Source: Solirubrobacteraceae bacterium (GTDB taxonomy: Bacteria > Actinomycetota > Thermoleophilia > Solirubrobacterales > Solirubrobacteraceae). From it: a stretch of 12,162 nucleotides of DNA. Positions within the stretch are counted from its first letter, which is position 1, and each line of letters starts with the position of its first letter. Below, piece by piece: positions 1-7,173 of the stretch. The notes beneath the pieces are model-generated. The model worked only from the letters and a program-made list of their open reading frames with translations. It was not told the DNA's origin and did no database searches. The stretch covers positions 1-12,162 of the forward strand of contig JAICUS010000128.1 in NCBI GenBank assembly GCA_025935735.1. The letters are read 5' to 3'. The position numbers and the translations under genes were made by a program.

Positions 1-2856
1 CGGCTCGGGCAGGAAGAACGACCCGTTGACCAGATGGCCCGGGTGCGCCGTGTCCGGGTCGGAGACCGTCAGCAGCGCGTCGCCCGCGGTGGAGGTCACC
101 GTCGCGGAGGTCTGCGCGTCGTAGGTGCGATCGACGCCCGGCGTGAACGCGCCGAAGCTCGCCGGCGCGCCCAGCGTCAGCGACAGCGTGGCCGGGACGG
201 TCCCGCCGACGCCGCCGCCGCCGTTCCCGGCGCCCTGCGTCACGCTCACCGACAGCGGCATGCGCAGGATGCTGCGCCCGAACGTGTCGGCGTAGAGCCA
301 CTTGTGGTCGGCCGAGATCTTGACGTCGAGCACCGGCGAGTTCGGCAGCCCGCCCTTCAGGCTGTACCAGTACTGGTCGCCGTCCTTGCGCTCGAACACA
401 CCGTAGCCCGTCGCGGCGAACAGCATGTCGCTCGGCGCGTCGTAGGCGATCATCTCCACCGGCGCGTTGGGCATGTTGCCGCTGACGTTGTGCCAGCTCG
501 CCCCGCCGTCGGTCGTCTCATACACGTTGGCCGCGTAGTCGCCCTCGCGATAGCCCGAGAAGGCGGCGTAGACGTGATCCTGGTTGTCCGGGTCGACCAC
601 GACCGCGTTGACCCAGCGCTCCGGCACGCCCTGCATCTGCGTCCAGTGCGCGCCGAGGTCCGAGGTCTTCCAGAGCTTCCCGGTGTCGGTGCCGGCGAAG
701 ATCACGTTGCCGTCCTGCTTGGAGATCCCGAACGCGGTGACTGACCCGTACTGGTTGTCGTACTCGCCGCCCAGGTCGATCTCGTCGTCCGGGATCGGGC
801 CGGGCAGGCTGTCCGCGTCGGGAATCGGGCTGATCGCCTGGAACTGCGTGTGGCCCTGGTCGGTCGAGCGCAGCAGCGCCGCGCCGCCGACGTACATGAT
901 CTGCGGATTGCTCGGGTCGAACCCGATCGCCGCGTCCGTGGTGAATCGGACGCCCGACGGGTAGCGCCAGCGCCAGCTCGACGGCCGCGTCTGGCCCGGC
1001 ACGTCCTGGTAGCCGCTGCAGCCCGCGTTCTGCGAGCAGGCGAAGTACGTGTGCTCGTTCGTCGGGTCGATCGCCACCCAGTGGCCGTCGCCGCCGCCGT
1101 AGGAGTTGAACTGCGACAGGTCCGTATTGGTCGCGTCGTTGGTCCAGCTGCGCACCGAGCCGTTGTCCTGCAGGCCCGTGGCCATGCGGTCGTCGTCCTG
1201 CGTCGCCACGGCGAGGTGGTAGCCCTGGTTCCACGGCTCGTAGGTCCCGTGGACCCAGGAGCTGCTCGCGCCGTTGGTGTCGGAGCGGTACGTGCCGCCG
1301 TCGTTGCCCTCATACACGCGCCCGGGCACGCGCGGGTCCCAGGCCATCGCGTGCTGGTCGGCGTGCAGCCCGGAGTTGCTGTGCCAGGTCTGCCCGCCGT
1401 CGTTGGACTCGCGCAGCCCGACGTCGGCGTTGTAGACGTGGTTCTCGTCGGCGGGATCGACCCAGATGCGGCCGAACCACCACTGGTAGCCGTTGGCGGC
1501 GTACGCGCTCGGCAGCGTCTGGAAGCTGTCGCCGCCGTCGTTGGACACGAACGTGCCCTTGTCCGGGCCGTACGGGGCGCCGCTGACCACGTAGACGCGG
1601 TTCGGGTCGCTCGCCGCGATGGCGATGCCGATGCGGCCGAGGCTCGGATCGGCGGTCAGGCCGGTCGGCGGGCGGTAGTCGGTCAGCGTCTCCGGCTGGT
1701 TGGTCGAGGGCGTGGTGACCGCGTTGGAGATCGTCAGCGTGCCGGCGCCGGCGTCGACCGCGGTGATGGTCGTGCCGGCCGGGATGCCGGTGCCGACGAT
1801 GTGGTGGCCGACCTGGAAGGCGCCGGACGTCGTCGTGACGCCGGTGAGGGTGGTCGAGCCGGCGGTCGCCGTGCCGCGGCCGGAGCCGCCGCCGATCGTC
1901 GGCCGGTCGTAGTCCGGCAGCGGCGTGGTGACGTTCTGCAGCCGCGTCCAGGTCTGGCCGCCGTCGTCGGAGCGGAACAGGCCGGAGCCGATGCCGCCGT
2001 AGACGCGGGCGCCATTGTTGCGGTGGTGGTCCCACAGGGCGGCGTACACGCGCTGCGGGTTGGCCGGGTCGACGGCCACGTCGACCGCGCCGGTGGTGCC
2101 GTTCGGCGGCGCGAGGACCTGCGTCCACGTCTGGCCGCCGTCGGTGGTCTTGTAGAGGCCGCGCTGGCTGACCGAGCGGCGGATGTCGCCGGTGGCGGCC
2201 GCGTAGACGACCTGCGGGTTGGACGGGTCGACGGCCAGGCGGCCGATCGCCGCGGAGTCCTCGAGCCCGATGTGGGTCCAGTTGTTCCCGCCGTCGGTCG
2301 ACTTGTACATGCCGTCGCCGGTGAAGGTGAGGCCGCCGCCGGACGGGTTGGCCTCGCCGGTGCCGACGTACAGCGTGCCGTCGGACGCCTGGGCGATCGC
2401 GCCCATCGTCTGCGTGGTGGCGGTCGGCCAGGCCGGCGTGTACGTCATGCCGGCGTCGGCGCTCTTCCAGATGCCGCCGCCCGATGTGGCGACGTACATC
2501 GTGTCGGCGTGCTGGTTGTCGACCACCAGGTCGACCACGCGGCCGCCCACGTTCGCCGGGCCGGTCAGCTGCCACGGGCCGGCGTCGGGCACGGACGAGA
2601 TCGCCGCCGCCTGGGCCGACGCGCGCTTGAGCATCGCGCCGGTGACCGGCTGCCCGGAGCTGTCCTTGAAGTCCTCGTAGACGTCCGGCGCGTCAGGCGC
2701 CTGCGCCGTCTCGTTCTCGAGGCTCGGCGCCTCCCCCAGCGCCGCGGTGCGGAGCGCGCCGTGGTGCGACGTCGACCGCGCCGTGGCCACCACCGCGGCG
2801 ACCACGAACAGCACCGCCAGCGCACCGGCGAGCCTTGACCATTGCCTGCTCGGCAT
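1..2856 (-). CDS. Secreted Asp-box (BNR/sortilin-like) beta-propeller protein, partial at C-terminus
   Basis: The frame is open from ATG at 2856 to the window edge: 952 codons with no stop, so the C-terminus is missing. Residues 9-27 are a hydrophobic signal or anchor segment, followed by a low-complexity linker to about residue 90. Residues 95-865 form a propeller built on nine Asp-box motifs of the type S-x-D-G-G-x-T-W, with one blade carrying GLQDNGS (561-567), typical of sortilin/VPS10-like glycosyl-hydrolase-type proteins. A Gly/Thr-rich beta module interrupts the propeller at about 322-392. From residue 886 a separate Ig-like beta domain begins (ATLSLTLGAPASFGAF) of a kind I recall from actinobacterial surface proteins. 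Cys607 and Cys613 could form a disulfide. The start is backed by a purine-rich GAGGGGGAAGGG directly before the ATG. It is probably exported and surface-bound. No catalytic residues can be assigned, so substrate or ligand is unknown; binding is as likely as hydrolysis. Confidence 0.88.
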   Translation of the reverse strand, partial: MPSRQWSRLAGALAVLFVVAAVVATARSTSHHGALRTAALGEAPSLENETAQAPDAPDVYEDFKDSSGQPVTGAMLKRASAQAAAISSVPDAGPWQLTGPANVGGRVVDLVVDNQHADTMYVATSGGGIWKSADAGMTYTPAWPTATTQTMGAIAQASDGTLYVGTGEANPSGGGLTFTGDGMYKSTDGGNNWTHIGLEDSAAIGRLAVDPSNPQVVYAAATGDIRRSVSQRGLYKTTDGGQTWTQVLAPPNGTTGAVDVAVDPANPQRVYAALWDHHRNNGARVYGGIGSGLFRSDDGGQTWTRLQNVTTPLPDYDRPTIGGGSGRGTATAGSTTLTGVTTTSGAFQVGHHIVGTGIPAGTTITAVDAGAGTLTISNAVTTPSTNQPETLTDYRPPTGLTADPSLGRIGIAIAASDPNRVYVVSGAPYGPDKGTFVSNDGGDSFQTLPSAYAANGYQWWFGRIWVDPADENHVYNADVGLRESNDGGQTWHSNSGLHADQHAMAWDPRVPGRVYEGNDGGTYRSDTNGASSSWVHGTYEPWNQGYHLAVATQDDDRMATGLQDNGSVRSWTNDATNTDLSQFNSYGGGDGHWVAIDPTNEHTYFACSQNAGCSGYQDVPGQTRPSSWRWRYPSGVRFTTDAAIGFDPSNPQIMYVGGAALLRSTDQGHTQFQAISPIPDADSLPGPIPDDEIDLGGEYDNQYGSVTAFGISKQDGNVIFAGTDTGKLWKTSDLGAHWTQMQGVPERWVNAVVVDPDNQDHVYAAFSGYREGDYAANVYETTDGGASWHNVSGNMPNAPVEMIAYDAPSDMLFAATGYGVFERKDGDQYWYSLKGGLPNSPVLDVKISADHKWLYADTFGRSILRMPLSVSVTQGAGNGGGGVGGTVPATLSLTLGAPASFGAFTPGVDRTYDAQTSATVTSTAGDALLTVSDPDTAHPGHLVNGSFFLPEP
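493..2466 (-). repeat. Nine degenerate Asp-box repeats within the propeller gene
   Basis: Protein repeats occur at residues 130-139, 184-193, 235-244, 294-303, 436-445, 482-491, 662-672, 729-738 and 779-788. The best copies read KTTDGGQTW, RSDDGGQTW and SNDGGQTW. The DNA shows the same blocks as recurring CTGGCCGCCGTCG-like strings on the plus strand. Asp boxes are structural turns of beta-propeller blades, so they indicate fold rather than enzymatic activity. Confidence 0.82.
1681..1893 (-). other. Beta-rich module inserted into the propeller coding sequence
   Basis: Residues 322-392 of the propeller protein carry no Asp box. They read as a repetitive Gly/Thr/Ala segment with the core VGHHIVGTGIPAGTTITAV. 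Segments of the type GTGIPAGTTIT are common in large secreted or tail-like repetitive proteins, where they form small beta domains. It sits between the fourth and fifth Asp box and probably projects from the propeller. This is a domain call from sequence pattern only. Confidence 0.6.
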
Positions 2857-2913
2857 CCCTTCCCCCTCGTTCGGACCCAACTGCCTGCGTCGCCTTAGTT
2901 GCACGAGCCCGCC

Positions 2914-2935
2914 GGCTGTGACACGGATGTCAGCC
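2914..2935. promoter_or_regulatory. Imperfect inverted repeat (operator or weak terminator) in the 81 bp gap
   Basis: The core is a perfect TGACA-N4-TGTCA palindrome (minus-strand TGACATCCGTGTCA), extended by GGC/GCC arms with a two-base bulge. It begins three bases after the stop of the DMT transporter and ends about 58 bases before the start of the propeller gene, both read on the minus strand. With no following T-run it is not a classic intrinsic terminator. Its symmetric core also fits a dimeric repressor site for the propeller gene. Both readings are inference. Confidence 0.35.
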
Positions 2936-2937
2936 CG

Positions 2938-3771
2938 CTAACGCGCCACCACCAGCCGCGCCTGCGCCGGCGCCAGCCGCCACGCCGACGCGGCCACGAG
3001 CGCGAACGCCAGCGCGTGCAGCGCCGCGATGCCCGGCGTGCGGCCCAGCGGGTCCCCGAACACCACGAACGCGCCGGCGATCGACGCCACGTTCGTCGCC
3101 GTGGTCATCAGCGCGATCACCGGCAGCGGTCGCGGCCCCTGCAGCCCGCGCTGGAACGCGAAGAACGCGCCGGCCGTCGCCACCGCGGCGACCGCGAGCC
3201 ACGGCGCGCCGTGCAAAGAGAACGGGTCCGGCAGCGACGTCAGCGCCTTGATCGCCAGGTCGGCGGCGCCGTACAGCAGCCCGCCGGCGACGCCGAGCGC
3301 GGTCGGCACGCCCCGGGCGCGCAGGCACAGCGCGGCGGCGACCGCGCCGAGCACGGCCGTCCAGGCGGCCAGCCCGAGACCGCTGAACGTGCGGCCCGCG
3401 CCCGCCGGCGGCAGCCCGAGCGCGAGCGCGAGCAGCGCGGCGACCATCAGCGCGAGCGCCTGGCGCTCCGCCGAGGACAGCCGCTGGCGCAGCGCCAGCG
3501 CGCCCGCGGGCACGGTCAGCGCGAGCCCGCCGGCCACGAACGCCTGCACCAGCGAGAGCGGCGCGTGGCGCAGGGCGGCCACGTGCAGCGCCCAGCCGGA
3601 CAGGCCCGCGACCGCCCCGACCGTCCACAGCGGCGAGCGCAGCAGCGACGCGAACGTGCGCACCGGCCGCAGCGGGGTGATCGCCACGGCGTGCACCGAC
3701 CCCGCGTGCTGGAGCAGGTAGGAGCCGTTGAGCGCGACGGCCGCGAGCAGCGCCAGCACCGGCCCGGTCAC
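2938..3771 (-). CDS. DMT-superfamily (EamA-like) membrane transporter
   Basis: This 277-residue, strongly hydrophobic protein has about nine predicted helices (near 3-22, 48-68, 71-92, 104-121, 131-151, 156-178, 189-207, 215-238 and 245-267). The motifs NGSYLLQHAG near the N-terminus, HAPLSLVQAFVAGGLALTVP in the third helix and VFGDPLG near the end match the two-repeat drug/metabolite transporter architecture as I remember it. The GTG start at 3771 overlaps the TGA of the upstream gene (GTGA), which indicates translational coupling. The frame stays open further upstream, but that stretch is not hydrophobic and lies antiparallel over other genes, so I reject a longer start. The superfamily carries small metabolites and includes lipid-carrier flippases (ArnE/ArnF). 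Its place downstream of a lipid-aminoacylating enzyme makes a lipid or amino-acid substrate conceivable. The substrate cannot be read from sequence. Confidence 0.8.
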   Translation of the reverse strand: MTGPVLALLAAVALNGSYLLQHAGSVHAVAITPLRPVRTFASLLRSPLWTVGAVAGLSGWALHVAALRHAPLSLVQAFVAGGLALTVPAGALALRQRLSSAERQALALMVAALLALALGLPPAGAGRTFSGLGLAAWTAVLGAVAAALCLRARGVPTALGVAGGLLYGAADLAIKALTSLPDPFSLHGAPWLAVAAVATAGAFFAFQRGLQGPRPLPVIALMTTATNVASIAGAFVVFGDPLGRTPGIAALHALAFALVAASAWRLAPAQARLVVAR

Positions 3772-4274
3772 GCGCGGCGCCTCCCCCGCGGCACCGCCGC
3801 GCCGAGCGCCAGCAGCGCCGCGGCCGTCCAGATCGCTGCGCGGCCCGGCTGCGCGCCCATGTGCGAGGCGAGCGGGTCCGACTCGGTGATCGCGTCGGAC
3901 ACGCCGCTGAGCACGATCAGCAGCGCCGCCGCGCCGGCGAACAGCAGCGCCGCGCGCAGCGGGCGGCGGGCGAACCCGGCGCGGGCCAGCAGCGCCCCGG
4001 CCACGAGCCCGCTGGGCAGCCAGGCCGCCGCGATCCGGGCGAGCGGCTGGGCGGCGCCGCCGGCCAGGCGCTGCAGCGGCAGCGCCTCCGCCAGCGCCGG
4101 CCCGAAGGCCAGCGCCCCGGAGCCGCGCAGCAGGTACAGCCAGCCCGTGCCAGCGAGCACCACGACGACCACGGTGGCCGCGAGCGCCAGCCCGCGCAGG
4201 CCGGCCACCGCCGCCGCCCGGACATGGCGGGACCGCGGCGCCGGCGCCCACGGAAGCGCGAGCTGCCGGGTCAT
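3768..4274 (-). CDS. Unknown four-helix membrane protein coupled to lysyl-lipid synthase-like gene
   Basis: The product has 168 residues, with hydrophobic segments near 27-49, 79-98, 106-124 and 145-161, an Arg-rich N-terminus and a GRRR-containing tail. A polar loop at about 125-143 (SDAITESDPLASHMG) is the only conspicuous hydrophilic stretch between helices. I do not recognise the family. The ATG at 4274 overlaps the TGA of the upstream synthase-like gene (ATGA), and its own TGA overlaps the GTG of the transporter. All three are therefore very probably translated from one message. Position suggests a partner subunit or accessory protein in envelope-lipid handling, which is inference only. 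The gene is supported by precise coupling on both sides, hydrophobic pattern and lack of a plausible alternative frame. Confidence 0.72.
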   Translation of the reverse strand: MTRQLALPWAPAPRSRHVRAAAVAGLRGLALAATVVVVVLAGTGWLYLLRGSGALAFGPALAEALPLQRLAGGAAQPLARIAAAWLPSGLVAGALLARAGFARRPLRAALLFAGAAALLIVLSGVSDAITESDPLASHMGAQPGRAAIWTAAALLALGAAVPRGRRRA

Positions 4275-5923
4275 CGCGTCACCAGCGGCGGGCGGATCGG
4301 CAGCGGCGCCGGCAGCCAGGCCTGCGGGACCAGCCGGCGGCGCGGCGGGCGCAGGTACGCCTCGGCCTGCATGATCCGCAGCGCGGCCAGGGGCAGCCGG
4401 GTGCGGCGCGTGTAGACGAGGTAGCGCGGGCGCCACGCCGGGCCGAACTTCGCGGTGAAGCGGGCGAGACGCTCGAGCTGGAAGCGGCGGTGCAGCCGGC
4501 GCAGCGCCCAGCGCGCCAGCCGGTGGCTGCGGCGCTCGAGCGTGTCGGCGGCCATCAGGTGGCCGAACGCGGAGAAGTTCAGCGACACCTCCTCGCACCC
4601 GTACGCGCGCGCGTACGCCAGCACCGCGGCGACCAGGCTGTCGGCGATCCCGTTGGGCTCGTCGTCGAGCCGGCGCATCGCGTCCAGCGACAGCCCGCGC
4701 CGGTAGGGCACGTAGCGCTGGAAGGCCCGCAGCTCGCCGGCCGGGTTGCGGGCGAGCGCGTAGACGTCCCGCGCGTCCTCGGGCGCGCCCCACAGCCGGT
4801 CGCCCGCCCAGGCGAACCCGTACAGCCGCCCATGGCGGCGCCGCCACGCCGCCTCCACGGCGGAGATCCGCAGCGTGAGCGCCAGGTCGAGGTCGGCCGC
4901 GCGCACCACCTCGACCGTCCAGCCGCGGCGCTCGAGCCGGTGCACCGCCTTGCGCACCGTCTTGGCTGCCGGCGAGTCCAGCGCGAACCCGCGCGGGTCG
5001 ACGACCGCCTCCAGCCCCACCTGCATCGTCCGCAGCCCCAGCTCCGCGTACGCCGCCGCGGTGCCGGCCGTTGCGCCCAGCAGCACGACGTCCCAGCGGC
5101 GGGCGCGGGCGGCGGCCAGGAACGAGGCGAGGATCGGCGCCGCGCTGCCCGGCGGGCCGATCGGGTCGCCGGCCACGATCGCCGTCCCGCCCAGCGCCCG
5201 GAACGCCAGCACGCCGCCGTGGGCGAAGTGGAACGCCTTGTCGGCGCGCAGCGCGAACGGCGCGATCGAGTCGTCGCCGTGGGCGCCGACCAGCCGGGCC
5301 GCCCGCGCGTGCTCGCCGGCGTCGTGCCCGTCGTGCGCGGCGGCGGGCGCGAGCACCTCCCGCAGCGCCAGGAGCACGGCGGCGACCGCCAGCGCCACGG
5401 CCACCCGCAGCCCGAGCCGGGACGCCGGCTCGGCGCCGGCGAGCGTCGCCGCCGCCCGCACGGCCGTCGCCCCCAGGTGCGCCGAGCGGCCGGTGACCAG
5501 CAGCACGACCAGCGTCGTCGCGTAGGCCGCGCCCAGCCCGACGAGCGCGGTCAGCCCCGCCACCATCGCGCGCGACGGCGCCGCGCCGCGCAGCAGCAGC
5601 CGCAGGGCGGCGGCCACGCCAAGCCCCAGCGCCGCCTCCTCGTAGTCCAGGCCCTTGGCGATGTGCACCAGGGCCAGGACGCCGAGGGCGACCGCGGCCG
5701 CGCGGGCCGCGGGCCGCCGCCCTGCAAGCACCCCCACCGAGAGCCCGAGCACGACCACCCCGCCCACGGCGCCGAGCGCATGCGCCGCCGCGTGGGCGCT
5801 CGCCGGCTCGAACGCCTCCAGCAGCCGCCGCCGCGCCGGCGCGTCGGGCGACAGCGACGACGCCAGCGTCGCCAGGCCGGTCAGCGCGGTCGCGCTGCCG
5901 GCCAGCGTGCGGGAAACGCTCAC
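4271..5923 (-). CDS. MprF-type aminoacyl-phosphatidylglycerol synthase-like protein (DUF2156)
   Basis: This 550-residue protein has about five or six N-terminal membrane helices (within 8-190) and a cytosolic catalytic domain from about 205 to 505. Recognisable domain marks are DKAFHFAHGGVLAF (228-241), GTAIVAGDPIGPP (246-258), PNGIADSL (423-430), VSLNFSAFG (446-454) and the closing KFGPAWRPRYLVY (492-504). The latter corresponds to the conserved end of the tRNA-dependent lysyl/alanyl-PG transferase domain. The family moves an aminoacyl group from aminoacyl-tRNA onto phosphatidylglycerol, reducing envelope negative charge and giving resistance to cationic peptides. It is shorter than full MprF (about 840 residues): the long flippase half is missing, and no LysRS domain as in mycobacterial LysX is present. 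Start is GTG at 5923; no good Shine-Dalgarno is visible. It is first of three overlapping genes. The amino acid used is unknown. Confidence 0.85.
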   Translation of the reverse strand: MSVSRTLAGSATALTGLATLASSLSPDAPARRRLLEAFEPASAHAAAHALGAVGGVVVLGLSVGVLAGRRPAARAAAVALGVLALVHIAKGLDYEEAALGLGVAAALRLLLRGAAPSRAMVAGLTALVGLGAAYATTLVVLLVTGRSAHLGATAVRAAATLAGAEPASRLGLRVAVALAVAAVLLALREVLAPAAAHDGHDAGEHARAARLVGAHGDDSIAPFALRADKAFHFAHGGVLAFRALGGTAIVAGDPIGPPGSAAPILASFLAAARARRWDVVLLGATAGTAAAYAELGLRTMQVGLEAVVDPRGFALDSPAAKTVRKAVHRLERRGWTVEVVRAADLDLALTLRISAVEAAWRRRHGRLYGFAWAGDRLWGAPEDARDVYALARNPAGELRAFQRYVPYRRGLSLDAMRRLDDEPNGIADSLVAAVLAYARAYGCEEVSLNFSAFGHLMAADTLERRSHRLARWALRRLHRRFQLERLARFTAKFGPAWRPRYLVYTRRTRLPLAALRIMQAEAYLRPPRRRLVPQAWLPAPLPIRPPLVTR

Positions 5924-6002
5924 GTCACAAGGGAACCGGGCGCCCGTGAACTGGCCCTGAACAGATCATCGCCGTCTCACACAACCCGCTCAGCCTCGAC
6001 CC
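5924..6002. promoter_or_regulatory. Divergent intergenic region between synthase-like gene and esterase
   Basis: These 79 bases must hold promoters for both divergent genes. I see no convincing -35/-10 pair on either strand. A 10-base palindrome CGGGCGCCCG and a GGAACC hexamer (5932-5937, resembling ECF sigma -35 elements but without a matching -10) are present. Neither flanking start has a clear Shine-Dalgarno, so leaderless transcripts are possible. Confidence 0.4.
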
Positions 6003-7160
6003 ATGACCCGCTGGATCGGCGTGGCGCTCGCCGGCTGGCTCGCCGTCGGGCTGGCCGGGCTCGCGGCCTACGTCTACGGCTATGACGCCCACCGCGGCTT
6101 CGGCGCGACGCAGACGCCGGCCGGGGTCCCGCGGGGGCAGCTGCGGGTCATCGCGTTCCGCTCGCCGGCCATCCACCGCACCGAGCGCTACCTCGTCTAC
6201 CTGCCGCCCGCCTACGCCCGGGAGGCGGCGCGCGGCGAGCGCTTCCCCGTCCTCTACTTCCTGCACGGCGCGCCCGGGAAGATGACCTCGCTCACCGACG
6301 TCGACGCCGCTCAAGTGACGGCGGACGAGCTGATCGCGCGCCACCGCATCCGCCCGCTGCTGCTCGTCGCGCCCGCCGCCGTCCAGGGGCTGTACGGCGA
6401 CACCGAGTGGGCGAACAGCCCGGCCGGGCGCTGGATGGACGACGTGGTGGCCGTCGTCCACGACGTCGACGGCCGCTTCGCCACCCTCCCCCAGCGCCGC
6501 GATCGCGCCATCGCCGGCGACTCCGAGGGGGCCTATGGCGCGGTCAACGTCGCGCTGCACCACCTGGGGCTGTTCAGCGTCGTCGAGAGCTGGTCGGGCT
6601 ACTTCCGGCAGACGCGCAGCACCGTGTTCGCGGACGCGCCTGCCGCCCAGATCGCCGCCAACAGCCCGGCGGCCGAGGTGCGGACGCTCGGGCGGGAGAT
6701 CCGCCGGCTCGGCCTGCGCGCCTGGATCTACCAGGGCCGGCAGGACCGCAGCGATCCGGCGCAGACGGTCCACTTCGCCGCCGATCTGCGCCGGGCCGGC
6801 GCCCAGGTGCGGTTCCGCTTCTTCCCCGGCGGCCACGACTGGGCGCTGTGGCGGCGCGAGACGCCGCGGATGCTGACCGCGGCGAGCCGCTGGTTCGCTA
6901 CTCCGGCTCGGGGCGCTCCTCGCCGGGCCACTGCCCGGTCAGCCGGCGCCAGCCGTGGCGCGCGCCGTGGTCGGCCAAGCCCCGCACGACACGGAAGATC
7001 GCACCCTCGATCAGCAGCGCGAGCAGCATCTTCACCAGCGGGATCTCGCGGTGCTTCGGGCGCGGCGCCTCCTCGTCGTCGAACAGCGACCAGATCGCGT
7101 CGAAGATCTTCGTCGCCACCCGGCCGGCGGCGAGGCCGAGCACCAGCGCGAGCGGCGTGA
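6003..7160 (+). CDS. Membrane-anchored esterase-D-fold alpha/beta hydrolase with antisense-overlapping tail
   Basis: Residues 5-27 form a single N-terminal membrane or signal segment. The hydrolase domain spans about 45-300. It contains YLPPAY (67-72), VLYFLHGAPG (83-92, oxyanion region), the nucleophile elbow GDSEG with Ser174 (IAGDSEGAYGA), a probable acid Asp248 in YQGRQDRS, and the catalytic His278 in FPGGHDW. This matches the putative esterase family (PF00756 type; esterase D and antigen 85 relatives), so it is expected to act on an ester outside the membrane. Homology ends at RWFAT (296-300). The remaining 85 residues are Arg/Ala/Ser-rich, low complexity and lie antiparallel over the DUF4235 gene, so they are probably not a real domain; the true stop may have been lost. 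It is divergent from the lipid aminoacylating gene, which makes an aminoacyl-lipid hydrolase role possible but unproven. Confidence 0.8.
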   Translation: MTRWIGVALAGWLAVGLAGLAAYVYGYDAHRGFGATQTPAGVPRGQLRVIAFRSPAIHRTERYLVYLPPAYAREAARGERFPVLYFLHGAPGKMTSLTDVDAAQVTADELIARHRIRPLLLVAPAAVQGLYGDTEWANSPAGRWMDDVVAVVHDVDGRFATLPQRRDRAIAGDSEGAYGAVNVALHHLGLFSVVESWSGYFRQTRSTVFADAPAAQIAANSPAAEVRTLGREIRRLGLRAWIYQGRQDRSDPAQTVHFAADLRRAGAQVRFRFFPGGHDWALWRRETPRMLTAASRWFATPARGAPRRATARSAGASRGARRGRPSPARHGRSHPRSAARAASSPAGSRGASGAAPPRRRTATRSRRRSSSPPGRRRGRAPARAA

Positions 7161-7173
7161 AGACCGCGTTCAC
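6898..7173 (-). CDS. DUF4235 family small membrane protein
   Basis: This 91-residue protein begins at GTG 7173, overlapping the TGA of the DUF3618 gene (GTGA), and is the last gene of the four-gene cassette. Two hydrophobic stretches (about 4-20 and 48-66) flank the conserved acidic core TKIFDAIWSLFDDEEAPRP (21-39). The C-terminal part reads IFRVVRGLADHGARHGWRRL and TGQWPGE. This layout, including the W-x-x-x-D-D-E-E block and the terminal LTG-WPG, is what I remember for DUF4235. Function is unknown; its usual neighbours are holin-X and DUF3618 proteins, as here. Almost the whole gene is overlapped on the other strand by the open tail of the esterase frame. The conserved family pattern is on this strand, so I regard this gene as the real one. 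Confidence 0.82.
   Translation of the reverse strand: MNAVFTPLALVLGLAAGRVATKIFDAIWSLFDDEEAPRPKHREIPLVKMLLALLIEGAIFRVVRGLADHGARHGWRRLTGQWPGEERPEPE

Noticed and set aside
850..2838. 662-codon open frame on the plus strand opposite the propeller gene
   Set aside because: Arg/Ala/Val-rich translation with no domain. The opposite strand encodes a coherent Asp-box protein over the same bases; this is a GC-rich shadow.
3772..4251. Upstream extension of the DMT transporter frame
   Set aside because: The extension is Gly/Arg-rich, non-hydrophobic and out of frame with the small membrane protein that clearly occupies this stretch; GTG 3771 with GTGA coupling is far better.
2899..4374. 491-codon plus-strand frame opposite the transporter
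   Set aside because: Arg/Gln/His-rich shadow frame with no plausible start signal or domain.
4490..6085. 531-codon plus-strand frame opposite the synthase-like gene
   Set aside because: Arg/His/Pro/Gln-rich shadow; catalytic motifs are on the minus strand.
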